Of a stretch of DNA of 64,000 bases, positions 49,794 to 61,800 are shown in pieces. Made by a program: the position numbers and the translations under genes. The stretch is from Megalobrama amblycephala (taxonomy: Eukaryota; Chordata; Actinopteri; Cypriniformes; Xenocyprididae): NCBI RefSeq assembly GCF_018812025.1, contig NC_063052.1, positions 31,201,951 through 31,265,950 of the forward strand, in the 5' to 3' direction. How positions within the stretch are numbered: the stretch's first letter is position 1; each line of letters starts with the position of its first letter. Under the pieces are notes generated by a model that saw only the letters and a program-made list of their open reading frames with translations, was not told the DNA's origin and made no database searches.

Positions 49794-50753
49794 AGGTGCC
49801 CTAGATTCAAAATTTGAATTTACCTTGGGATAGTTGAATAACAAGAGTTCAGTACATGGAAATGACATACATTGAGTTTCAAACTCCATTGCTTTCTCTT
49901 TCTTATGTAAATCTCATTTGTTTAAAAGACTTCCGGAAAACACGCGGATCTCAACATAACACCGACTGTTACGTAACAGTCGGGGTGTACGCCCCAATAT
50001 TTGCATATGCCAGCCCATGTTCCCAACATTATGAAAGGCATTAGACAAGGGCAGCCAGTAACGTCTGGATCTGTGCACAGCCAAATCAACAGACTAGGTA
50101 AGCAAGCAAGAACAACAGCGAAAATGGCAGATGGAACTGACATGATCCATGATAGCATGATATTTTTAGTGATATTTGTAAATTGTCTATCTAAATGTTT
50201 CGTTAGCATGTTGCTAATGTACTGTTAAGTGAGGTTAAAGTTACCATCGTTTCTTACTGAATTCACGGAGACAAGAGCCGTCGCTATTTTCATTTTTAAA
50301 CACTTGCAGTCTGTATAATTCATAAACACATCTTCATTCTTTATGAATCTCTCCAACAGTGTAGCATTAGCCATTAGCCACGGAGCACAGCCTCAAGCTC
50401 TTTCAGAATCAAATATAAACATCAAAATAAATACTTTACTCACATAATTCGAAGCATGCATACAGCATGCATGACGAACATCTTGTAAAGATCCATTTGA
50501 GGGTTATATTAGCTGTGTGAACTTTGTAAATGTGCTGTAATATAATTGAGAGCTCGTGTGGCAGGGAGCACGCGAATTAAAGGGGCGGCGCGCTGAAAAA
50601 ATCAGTGCATAGTTAATGATGCCCCAAAATAGGCAGTTAAAAAAATTTATTTAAAAAAATCTATGGGGTATTTTGAGCTGAAACTTCACAGACACATTCA
50701 GGGGACACCTTAGACTTATATTACATCTTGTGAAAAAGCATTCTTGGGCACCT
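49794..50753 (+). mobile_element. AGGTGCCCTAGA element, copy 4
   Basis: TTAA at 49790-49793 and 50754-50757. Palindrome core TTACGTAA at 49969-49976. Right end CTTGGGCACCT. Confidence 0.85.
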
Positions 50754-50757
50754 TTAA

Positions 50758-52800
50758 GATGTTAGTGTAGCTTTACCCATTAATAGACACTTCCTTGAAA
50801 ATAAATTCCAGCACAGCGCTACAACAACAAATATTGAAAATACCCTACATAATAGTTAATGCTATACAATGAACTCTGTTAGAGAGCTACATATGGCAAT
50901 TTATCTCTTCAATAAAATATCTTACTCACCTGTTGAGTAATAAAAATGCCATCTCTGTCGCTTTTGCAACATTTCAAATCCCTCAGTTCTCGCCATCTCT
51001 GAAAAGCCAAGCCAATGTTGATTCTTGTTTTATTACGAGCTCTGTCACGTTCTCTTTTTGCCAGCAGACATTCCTCTGTTCTGCTTTTTTTTTTCTTTTC
51101 TTTTTTCCCCAAACGGGTGATTCTCCGGAGCCGTGAGATTTAGCTGCTTCATGTTCGTTGTGACAGCTAACCTATGCCACTCCCACAAGTAGCTCATGTA
51201 ATGACAAATTGGGTCCCTCCTCGAAATCGGGTCTCCATTAGGACCCCAAGTGAATTCACTGGTTCAAATTAATTTTAATAGGTCTCTTTAGCACCTGATT
51301 ACAATTCTCCAAAATCGTGTCATGATAAAAGCTGTTTCAACTGTTAGAATGACCAGTTGTGTCTATATTAGTTATCTTATGTACTAGCATAGCATACAGA
51401 TACCGATTAGCCTGATAGCTTAGTTTATACATGCATTTGCACTTACCCTACATGTATTCACAATCATCTTTAATGTAATTATGTGTTAAATTGTGTTAAA
51501 TGTCTAAATGTTTCAGTTATAAATAAAATAAATTAATGATGTTCAGTTATTCACTTAATAGGCTATTATTTATTAATTATCAGTTAATCAGTGTAAGAAA
51601 TTACATTCAGTTGGTTTTATTACGCACTAATTTACTCACACATTATATAGTAAGCTATGCATATTTTAAATTAATATAATTAGGATTATCATTAACTGAC
51701 AGTTTGTTGAGACCCGATTTTGAAGGGAGAACTGACGTACTGACGTATTGACTCATTAAATTTGATTAATTTTGAACAAAAAAAGTTACATAGTGTACCT
51801 TTAAGAGTTTCAAGCCCAATTTTGTGCAATATCTGTGGAAAGCTGAAGCTTTACATTAACTTTAAATATAATCATGCAAGTGTGAAGCAAAATTCGCCCT
51901 CACCTCTCAACACTATTTATATAAACAAACTATAAATATGTGCTTTTTATATTCATGTATGTACTCACGAGCTGTTTAGTAACTGCTGCAGTGGAGGTTA
52001 CACTTCAGCATATATTTTTTATAATTATTAGGGCATAGTGAAATAGTTTTAATGGAATAAAGAATTAGTTTGACATCCTCCACATAAAAGCTTTTCTATG
52101 ATTTTGTTGAGTCTGTTGTAGGAGTACTCACACTCTGCTATGGTGAAAAATCTTCCTGTTTATATCCATATTAGAATCTCTCTATTTTGCTTTTCCATAC
52201 CCTGCTTCAAGTCAAAGACAAAGACTCAATCAGTAATGCCAAAGATCTCATTTGAAATATTTGATTTGAGATTATAAATATTTTATATCTTTTCATAATA
52301 TGTGAATGTCAAAACATCACATTTAGTATCATGGCTTCCTTGCACAACATGTTGTTCTGCAGTATAAGCAATATTCAGCTTATCTGTCTTGTTGGCCTGA
52401 ACACATTTAATGCATAGAGAGATTTGGAAATTGCTCTCAGATGTTGGGGCAGCAACTTACCTTAAAAATTAGGATAAAATTAAATAAATTGATATTTATG
52501 GCCTCAAACAACTTGCACGTGCATATGTTTTTTTTTTTTTTTTTAAACTGTGGCATTTATTAAAACATCACAGGTATACTTTGTGGCTTGTATAATAAAA
52601 AAAAAAAAAAGACATTTCAGTTATAATAACCCAAATCTGCTTATATTTAGAACCGTTTCTCATTTATGCATTTTGGCAGATACTCCAAAGCGCCTTAGAT
52701 TGCAATCAAGTTTGAGCTACAGGAATGCATTTAAAGCATTTAAAAATGTTAATCTACAGTATCAGGAGAAATTCCGCCGATGGCTGCTTGTTCATTGAGC
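50758..52800. other. AT-rich intergenic DNA
   Basis: No gene supported. Poly(T) and poly(A) runs lie at about 52530 and 52600; otherwise it is unremarkable. Confidence 0.4.
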
Positions 52801-53780
52801 AACTGAGATCACAGTCTAGACTCAAAAGCAACTCTCACGACACATGTGCACATTCACACCCCTTGAAAACCATGTGTCCCGAAGCTACTCTCACACCCAG
52901 ACTGCTCTTCCCAAACCACACGGCCCTCAGACGGCTGATCGTCCCCTTCCATGCCCTGAGGTTTCAAATTTGCACTCCCCGATCTGCTTTTGCGGAGGAC
53001 GCTGAGTCAACGTTGCGTAAGCGACATTAAGTATTTTTGTCGATTCATTTTAGGGACTGTTATGTAACAATGCGCTTCTCCCTCTCTCCCCTTTGCATCC
53101 CTCTTTTCCTATCAAGTTATAAAAGTTGTTTTCACTGAGCAAGAGACAGAGGAATTCGCTCGTTTTAGCCCTGGCAACCAAACACACAAACCCTGTCATT
53201 CCCTACAGATCATTCACACCGGCCACAGATAAACATTTAAGCACAGTTTTCACTCGAAAACAAACTTTTAACGCCATGCCAGCAGCTATAGGTTTTTAAA
53301 GCACACTTTGAGGCTTCGTAGGCAGAAAGAAAACAAACAGGAGATATGTAGGCCAAGGCAAAATTCCTTCCGACTTCCCACAGATCAGACAAAATTATAT
53401 CGCTCTGCATTATAGGGTGTGGAGGGCACTGCCAGATTATACAAATCAAAGCGATCACGTGGTGCGTTTGAAACGCATCCTGCAGGCGATTTCGCCTCAG
53501 CGGGTCGGCCCGCTTTTCGCCCACTGTTCTCTCTGCCATGTCACCGCAAACCCTGAACCCAAGCGTTTAAATTTGGCGTTCCGTGAGTGGCCGGTGTCTG
53601 GAAATTGTTCACATCCTGTTTACGTCGGAGATTTTCTAACCTCGAACCGCATCTGGCTGGTGAGTCCACTAGTCAAACCTGCATTTTCAATGAGTGCAGA
53701 CCACACATTTATCGTTTGGAGAGAAAAAAGTAAAAACCTTGAGAGTAGGCCACTCGCTGGGCCGTGTAATGAATAAATAT
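52800..53780. other. GC-richer unique block, function unknown
   Basis: Higher G+C than its surroundings and free of the repeat families seen elsewhere. It contains a CACGTG E-box at 53456-53461. Open frames on both strands (for example 53417-53776) have no recognisable protein pattern. A regulatory element or unannotated non-coding exon is possible. Confidence 0.3.
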
Positions 53781-53855
53781 AATTGTACAGTTTTGATAAA
53801 ATTCTGCTGATCTTATATTTCAGGTAAGAACAGGCGCTGCCATTTGCAAATTTAA

Positions 53856-54606
53856 AGGGTTAGTTCACCCAAAAATGAAAATAATGTCATTTATTACTCA
53901 CCCTCATGCCGTTCCACACCCGTAAGACCTTCGTTAATCTTCAGAACACAAATTAAGATATTTTAGTTGAAATCCGATGGCTCCTTGAGGCCTTCATAGG
54001 GAGCAATGGCATTTCCTCTATCAAGATCCATTAATGTACTAAAAACATATTTAAATCAGTTCATGTGAGTACAGTGGTTCAATATTAATATTATAAAGAG
54101 ATGAGAATATTTTTGGTGCGCCAAAAAAAAAACGACTTATATAGTGATGGCCAATTTCAAAATACTGCTTCAGGAAGATTCGGAGCATAAATGAATCAGC
54201 GTATCGAATCATGATTCGGATCGCGCGTCAAAACGCCAAACTGCTGAAATCACAAAGCGCTGATTCATTACGCTCCGAAGCTTCCTGAAGCAGTGTTTTG
54301 AAATCGGCCATCACTATATAAGTCGATTTTTTTTTTTGGTGCACCAAAAATATTCTCGTCTCTTTATAATATTAATATTGAACCACTGTACTCACATGAA
54401 CTGATTTAAATATGTTTTTAGTACATTAATGGATCTTGAGAGAGGAAATGTCATTGCTCCCTATGCAGGCCTCACGGAGCCATCGGATTTCAACTAAAAT
54501 ATCTTAAAATTTGTGTTCCGAAGATTAACGAAGGTCTTACGGGTGTGGAACGGCATGAGGGTAAGTAATAAATGACAGAATTTTCATTTTTGGGTGAACT
54601 AACCCT
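53856..54606. mobile_element. Fold-back TTAA element, GGGTTAGTTCACCC family
   Basis: TTAA at 53852-53855 and 54607-54610 flanks AGGGTTAGTTCACCC and GGGTGAACTAACCCT. The two halves are complementary, centred near 54225. Confidence 0.85.
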
Positions 54607-54726
54607 TTAATGTGCCTGACTTCCGGTGTCATTTGCTTCCAGTTATTTTTGGTTGTACAAAACAGCACGTTATGCTGCTTGATATCGCAAACTGGTGTTT
54701 CTTAATGTTTTAATGTATTGTCTTAA

Positions 54727-55046
54727 AGGATCAGTTCACTTCAAAATTTAAATTACTCCAAGCTTTACTCACCCTCAAGCCATCCTCCTAGGTGTATATG
54801 AATTTCTTCTTTCTGATGAACACAATCAGAGTTGTATTAATAAATATTCTAAGCTTTATAATGGCAGTGAACGGGGCCAATGAGTATGAAGCTGAAGAAC
54901 GTGCATCCATCCAAAGCAAAACATATTCCACACGTTTAATAAAGGCCTTCTGAAGCGAAGCGATGCGTTTGTGTAAAAAATATCCATATTTAACAAGTTA
55001 TGAAGTAAAATATCTAGCTTCCGCCAGACCGCCTTTCGCATTCAAC
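54727..55046. mobile_element. Truncated TTAA element, AGGATCAGTTCACTTC
   Basis: TTAA at 54723-54726. The inner AAGGCCTTCTGAAGCGAAG and TTCCGCCAGAC parts match the inverse of 25540-25740. The right end is not found. Confidence 0.5.
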
Positions 55047-55171
55047 TAAAGCCTGGGACACACTGCACGATTTTTGGCTGTCCCAGATGAAAGATTGCCA
55101 TCGTGAAACAATCGTAGCGATTTCTATGATCATTAATCGGTGGTCCTATGTCGAACAGTGAGAGAGGTTAA

Positions 55172-55957
55172 AGGGTTAGTTCACCCAAAAATGAAAATTC
55201 TGTCATTTATTACTCACCCTCATGCCGTTCCACACTGTAAGACCTTCGTTAATCATCGGAACACAAATTAAGATATTTTAGTTGAAATCCGATGGCTCCG
55301 TGAGGCCTGCATAGGGAGCAATGACATTTCCTCTGTCAAGATCCATAAATGTACTAAAAACATATTTAAATCGGTTCATGTGAGTGCAGTGGTTCAATAT
55401 TAATATTATAAAGCCTCGAGAATATTTTTGGAGCGCCAAAAAAACCAAAATAACGACTTATATAGTGATGTCCGAGTTCAAAACACTGCTTCAGGAAGCA
55501 TCAGAGCACAAATGAATCAGTGTATCGAATCTGCTGTTCAGAGCGCCAAAGTCACGTGATTTCAGCCGTTGGCAGTTTGACACGCGATCCGAATCATGAT
55601 TCGATACACTGATTCATTTGTGCTCCGATGCTTCATGAAGCAGTGTTTTGAAATCGGCCATCGCTAAATAAGTCGTTATTTTGTTTTTTTGGCGCACCAA
55701 AAATATTCTCGTCGCTTTATAATATTAATATTGAACCACTGAACTCACATGAACCGATTTAAATATGTTTTTAATATCTTTATGGATCTTGAGAGAAGAA
55801 GTGTCATTGCTCCCTATGAAGGCCTCACGGAGCCAACGGATTTCAACTAAAATATCTTAATTTGTGTTCCAAAGATTAATGAAGGTCTTACGGGTGTGGA
55901 ACGGCATGAGGGTAAGTAATAAATGACATTATTTTCATTTTTGGGTGAACTAACCCT
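55172..55957. mobile_element. Fold-back TTAA element, second close copy
   Basis: TTAA at 55168-55171 and 55958-55961. The same palindromic structure as 53856-54606, in which CACTGATTCATTTGTGCTCC appears in both orientations. Confidence 0.85.
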
Positions 55958-56308
55958 TTAAAAGACGGCTGTTTTCCCGGTCTTGTGAACAAAGATAGCC
56001 TACGATCATTTTATGACAATGTTAGAAATTCAGCATGATCATCGCACCATGTGTTTGCTGCTACAACCTACGTCTACTGACCAGCCAATAAAAATGCGAC
56101 ATGAAATCAACGCGACATGGCGCTAAAACTTAAAACTGCTTACCTCAAGCACCCCTTCCCTTCTTCTTTCACTGCTTCCTTTTTTCAGCACACATAAAAA
56201 CTACAACTAGCGCATGCTGATGACGTTTTATTCTTCTATAGAAACAGGTGTCATCATCAACAGGTGTCATCATCGTACAGTCTACATGCATGTTGTACAC
56301 GAGTTTAA

Positions 56309-57610
56309 AGGTGCCCTAGAATCAAAAATTGAATTTACCTTGTCATAGTTGAATAACAAGAGTTCAGTACATGGAAATGACATACAGCGAGTCTCAAACT
56401 CCATTGTTTCCTCCTTCTTATGTAAATCTCATTTGTTTAAAAGACCTCCGGAAAACAGGCGAATCTCAACATAACACCGACTGTTACGTAACAGTGGGGA
56501 TCATTAATATGTACGCTCCCAATATTTGCATATGCCAGCCCATGTTCAAGGCATTAGACAAGGGCAGCCAGTATTAACGTCTGGATCTGTGCACAGCTGA
56601 ATCATCAGACTAGGTAATAGGGCTGCACGATATATCGCATGAGATTGTCACGCGCATTTCGTCAGTAAAGCCGGTTCCCTGATTACTGCTAAATCGCCAT
56701 CACCTGCTTTCAAATGGAGCGGCATTTAATAGACAGAGCCGTAGCTCACTGACAAGCCACGCAATATCGCGTTCATATCGCAGATGAATCGCCTTCGATA
56801 ATGAACGCGATATTGTGTGGCTTGTCAGTGATCTACGGCTCTGTCTATTAAATGCCGCTCCATTTGAAAGCAGGTGATGGCGATTTAGCGGTAATCAGGG
56901 AACCGACTTTACTGACGAAATGCGCGTGACAATCTCATGCAATATATCGTGCAGCCCTACTAGGTAAGCAAGCAAGGACAATAGCGAGAAATGGCAGATG
57001 GAGCAATAATAACTGACATGATCCATGATATCATGATATTTTTAGTGATATTTGTAAATTGTCTTTCTAAATGTTTCGTTAGCATGTTGCTAATGTACTG
57101 TTAAATGTGGTTAAAGTTACCATCGTTTCTTACTGTATTCACGGAGACGAGAGCCGTCGCTATTTTCATTTTTAAACACTTGCAGTCTGTATAATTCATA
57201 AACACAACTTCATTCTTTATAAATCTCTCCAACAGTGTGTAATGTTAGTTTTAGCCATGGAGCACAACTCATTCAGAATCAAATGTAAACATCCAAATAA
57301 ATACTATACTCACATGATCCGACGCATGCATGAAGTATGCATGACGAACATCTTGTAAAGATCCATTAGAGGGTTATATTAGCTGTGTGAACTTTGTAAA
57401 TGCACTGTATTATCGTCGAGAGCTCGGGGGGGCAGGGAGCGCGTGATTTAAAGGGGCTGCGCGCTGAATCGGTGCATAGTTAATGATGCCCCAAAATAGG
57501 CAGTTAAAAAAATTAATTTTTAATCTATTTTGAGCTGAAACTTCACAGACACATTCAGGGGACACCTTAGACTTATATTACATCTTGTAAAAACTGGTTC
57601 TAGGGCACCT
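56309..57610 (+). mobile_element. AGGTGCCCTAGA element, copy 5, split by a hAT insertion
   Basis: TTAA at 56305-56308 and 57611-57614. Core TTACGTAA at 56484-56491. Interrupted at 56618-56959 by a hairpin element; without it the length is about the usual 0.95 kb. Confidence 0.85.
56618..56959. mobile_element. 342-bp hAT-like hairpin element, nested
   Basis: TAGGGCTGCACGATATATCG at the left and CGATATATTGCATGAGATTG-type complement at the right form an almost complete palindrome. Exact 8-bp duplication CTAGGTAA at 56610-56617 and 56960-56967. Other copies of the host element show the empty site. Confidence 0.9.
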
Positions 57611-58019
57611 TTAATAGATGAATGTCACACAGTGTGATTTGTAATGACCTTATAGGATTGCTAAAATCGTGCAGTGTATCCTGGGCTTTAGGAAGAAAGC
57701 GTAACTGACATCGCATCAGTTAAGCTTTTTTCGTAAGTCAAATACGGAAGGTGTAGGATGTACCGTAACATTTTGAACTGCGAGAGGCGTTACACTTTCT
57801 TTAAAGTGAACTAAACCTTTAATTATAAACACTGGTTTGTATAGCAAACAGTTTTACAGTTTATTGCACTTTGATATAAGTCTCGTTATTTTCCTATAGC
57901 GGCTAATAAATCGTAAGTCTCAGACATTCACAGAAAACACCTTACTTCCGTGTTGAAAAATAAGGTGGATAAACATGAATGTGATTTTAAAAAAGCCACA
58001 AAATATTACATAATCAAAA

Positions 58020-58641
58020 TTTATTGTATTTAGCATATAAACACATATAAACATAACAAAAAAACTATTTACATTTGCAAATTCCAAAAATATAAACCGA
58101 TCTACAGTAAACTTCATACAAAATCTAAAAAAGGATGCACTGCTGTCGTATATTGTGTGTGTCACTGTTGCTATACTGAGAATGCCAGGAGATACTAGTC
58201 AAAAAAGCTTATTTATTACACTGTGGCTAATGCAGGAGGTTTTGGTCCCTGTATTGATGATGCTTGATGAATAATTATATGCTATTTCTTATCCGTACAA
58301 GTCTGAAGGAATAGTTCACCCAAAAGTTACAATTCTGTATGACTTTCTTTCTTCTGTGGAACATAATTTGAGGAATGTCTAAGACTTTTCACATCTTTTG
58401 AGTCAATGGGCTCCAATGTTGTTTGGTTTCCAACATTCTTCAAAATATCTTTTGTGTTCTGCAGAAAAAAGAAATGCATACAAGTTTGGAATGGCATGGG
58501 GGTGAGTAAATGATGATGGAATTTTTTTCATTTTTGGGTGAACTATCCATTTAAGATGTGAGTTATATGTCTTTGCTCTCCTCTCATCCACCTGTTTTCT
58601 GTCCTCCATCTGAGATCTCTGTCTTTTCTCTCTCAGCTGAA
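58020..58641 (-). other. tgfb2: Probable 3' UTR of the TGF-beta2-class gene
   Basis: AATAAA signals on the minus strand (TTTATT on plus) occur at about 58213-58218 and 58020-58025. A fold-back repeat fragment occupies 58307-58553. The end point is not certain. Confidence 0.4.
58307..58553. mobile_element. Short fold-back element, GGAATAGTTCACCC variant
   Basis: The ends AGGAATAGTTCACCCAAAAG and TTTTGGGTGAACTATCC are inverse; the middle is a hairpin around CCAATGTTGTTTGGTTTCCA. Lies just 3' of the TGF-beta2-class stop codon. Confidence 0.7.
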
Positions 58642-58800
58642 TCAACGGCACTTGCAGGACCGGACCACCATGTTGGAGAGCTGTTCCACACGGGGGGTTC
58701 GGCCTAGGAAATAAACAATGGTGAGGGGCTCCAGGTCCTGGGGAACACAGCATGGAGATGCTGATGCTTCTGGATTCATTTTATTATACAACGGGAGAAT
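58642..58800 (-). CDS. tgfb2: tgfb2-like exon 7 (C-terminus)
   Basis: Acceptor TCCCTTTAG; stop TGA at 58642-58644. It codes [40 protein letters not shown] and the final CKCR. Most family members end CKCS. Confidence 0.93.
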   Translation of the reverse strand: MLPLYNKMNPEASASPCCVPQDLEPLTIVYFLGRTPRVEQLSNMVVRSCKCR

Positions 58801-61800
58801 CTAAAGGGAAGGCAGACAGAGAAACACTGTAATTAGACATGGACACCAACATCTAAATGCAGCATTTCAGAATTAATCTACCATTCAACAGTGTTCAAGT
58901 TTGATTAGAAACATAATTTTACTGTAGTTATTTAACCTGTTTGGGATATACCTATGATCGTCATCCGTTACACAACATCCAACACTTAACTGCCCTTTTT
59001 TTTTCTATGCATGCTCAGTCTGATTGATATTTACCATGTTGTAGTGGTTGTCTGCACTCCATAAGTAAGGACAGTTCCCCGCGCAGAAATTAGCTTTGTA
59101 ACCTTTCGGTTCGTGGATCCACTTCCAGTTCAAGTCCCGGCGGAAATCAATATACAGAGACCTCAGACAGCAACCCTGATCGGTCCTGGAAGAGGTAAAA
59201 TGATTTGTTTCAGTGCATTATGGTGTGTTAAAAGAGCAGTTTAACTAAAAAGGAAGATTTGGTCATCATTTACACTCACACTCATGTCATTCCAAACATG
59301 CATGGCTTTATTCCTAATAAAGAACAAATTATGTTCATGTTCTAGCCACTCTTTTATATACAGTTACAATGAATGGAAAGCAAAAGCAACATAAAAGTAG
59401 ACCACGTGACTTTTGTGCAATATTCAAAGTCTTCTGAAGTCAAGCAATAGCTTTATTTTGGAGACTTTTATTGTACTGAATAAAGTGTGCAGGATATTCT
59501 TTTAATAAAAATCACATTTTGTGCTCGGTGAAAGAAAGTAAGTCCGTTTGAAATAACATGAGGGTGAGTAAACGATGACAGAGTTTTCACTTTTGGGTGA
59601 ACTATCCCTTTTAGTAGTTGCTGTCCAGTTTTGTCCAAGTTTCTCGACTGAGTCCTGCAACAAACTCTGATTTGACATAAATGTGGCTCTAATGACCATT
59701 TCTATGTTGCTTAGCACAGAGGAAGCACTCCACATAACAAACACTCATTAAAAGAGCATTTACTTCCAGAACAGACGAGATGAATTCTGCATATCAGACA
59801 TGACACTCCCTGGGCGAGTCGCTGCATGCGTTCTGTGGGTGTGTGATGCAATAGAATCTGTTTTACATGCACACACATTAGGATCGATCTCATCTGGCTC
59901 TTTGAGTCTCTTATTGGTTCCTTGCTTTTCAAGCAGTGTTCTGTTTTCTTGCATTAACTGGATACTTTTGAGCTTCTAGACATCTATCAAAGCTTTACGC
60001 TTAACAAATACTGTATATTAAGCTTAATACAGAAATCCTTCAAAGCTATTTATACTTTTTTTTTTGCACCTGTTTTTATACTAAAATCCATTTTGAGTTG
60101 CACAATTTAACTTTAAAGGTGCCCAAGAATGCTTTTTCACAAGATGTAATATAAGTCTAAGGTGTCTCCTGAATGTGTCTGTGAAGTTTCAGCTCAAAAT
60201 ACCCCATAGATTTTTTTTAATTAATTTTTTAAACTGCCTATTTTGGGGCATCATTAACTATACCCTGATTTTGGCAGCGCCGCCCCTTTAAATCGCGTGC
60301 TCCCTGCCACACGAGCTCTTGACTATATTACAGTGCATTTACAAAGTTCACACAGCTAATATAACCCTCAAATGGATCTTTACAAGATGTTCGTCATGCA
60401 TGCTGCATGCATGCTTCGAATTATGTGAGTAAAGTATTTATTTTGATGTTTATGTTTGATTCTGTATGAGTTTGAGGCTATGCTCTGTGGCTAACGGCTA
60501 ATGCTACAGTGTTGGAGAGATTTATAAAGAATGAAGTTGTGTTTATGCCTTATACAGACTGCACATGTTTAAAAATGAAAATAGCGACGGCTCTCTTGTC
60601 TCCGTGAATACAGTAAGAAACGATGGTAACTTTAACCTCATTTAACAGTACATTAGCAACATGCTAATGACATGCTAACAGATCCAGACATTAATACTGC
60701 CTTTCCTTGTCTAATGCCTTGAACATGGGCTGGCATATGCAAATATTGGAGTCATACATATTAATGATCCCGACTGTTACGTAACAGTCGGTGTTATGTT
60801 GAGATCCAGAAGTCTTTTAAACAAATGAGATTTATATAAGAAGGAGGAAGTAATGAGGTTTGAAACTCATTGTATGTCTTTTCCATGTACAATCTCTTGT
60901 TATTTAACTATGCCAAGATAAATTCAATTTTTGATTCTAGGGCACCTTTAAATGTGCGATGGCAAGGAACATAATAGAAGCTCACAATTTAAACTTGATA
61001 ACTCGCAATTGGGAGTTAAATCTCATTTCAGACATTTTCTTGCATTTTCTCGAGTTTGTTACTCAGAATTCTATTAAAAAATGTCAGAATTGCAAGATAT
61101 AAACTCGCAATTGCAAGAAAAATGTCAGAATTGTAAGCTTGCTATTCATACTTTATGACTTTTCTTGCAATTCCGAGTTTGTATCTCACAATTTTGAGAA
61201 AAAAAGTCAGAATTGCAAGATATAAACTCACAATTGTGAGTTATAAAAATTGATTTGTGAGCAACAATTATCGGTTCAAGTGCTTTAAGGCCTTTAAGCA
61301 CATGTGTAAAAAGGTTTGTTTTAATTAGCAAGCCTGTAACCATCTCGATCATAGATGGAAAAGACCATTTACAGCAAATACAGGCAATTTACCCTATGGT
61401 TTATAAAGCTTTTTAAAAGTTATCGAGGTTAAGCCAAAGACCTAGGACTAGTTCGCCAAAGTTGTTTTTTGAAATAATCTCAGATATTTAATGAATGATC
61501 CTAGAGGCAAAGTTGCTCAGAATGAGGAGTTCTACCATGTGGTATGAATGTTGTGGGTGTGTGCAAAAAATTGCGCGATACACAATCTTTTACGCACGTG
61601 AAAATCGTAAAGGTGCGATTTCTTTTGAATTTCTCACAGGCCTCTAGGGCCGTGAGTCAAACAGGCCAGATCGGCCGCCATTAACCTTGTCTGAAAGCTG
61701 CTCAAATTTCATTGGCTGATGGCGGACATGTTTTTTGAGATGCGTCGGTGTCCTCATAAACAATCATGGCACCTTGGACAAAGACACTGTATGCCAATTT

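Noticed and set aside
53417..53776. 119-codon frame and its antisense counterpart
   Set aside because: No splice context, no recognisable motif; both strands are open because the block is GC-richer.
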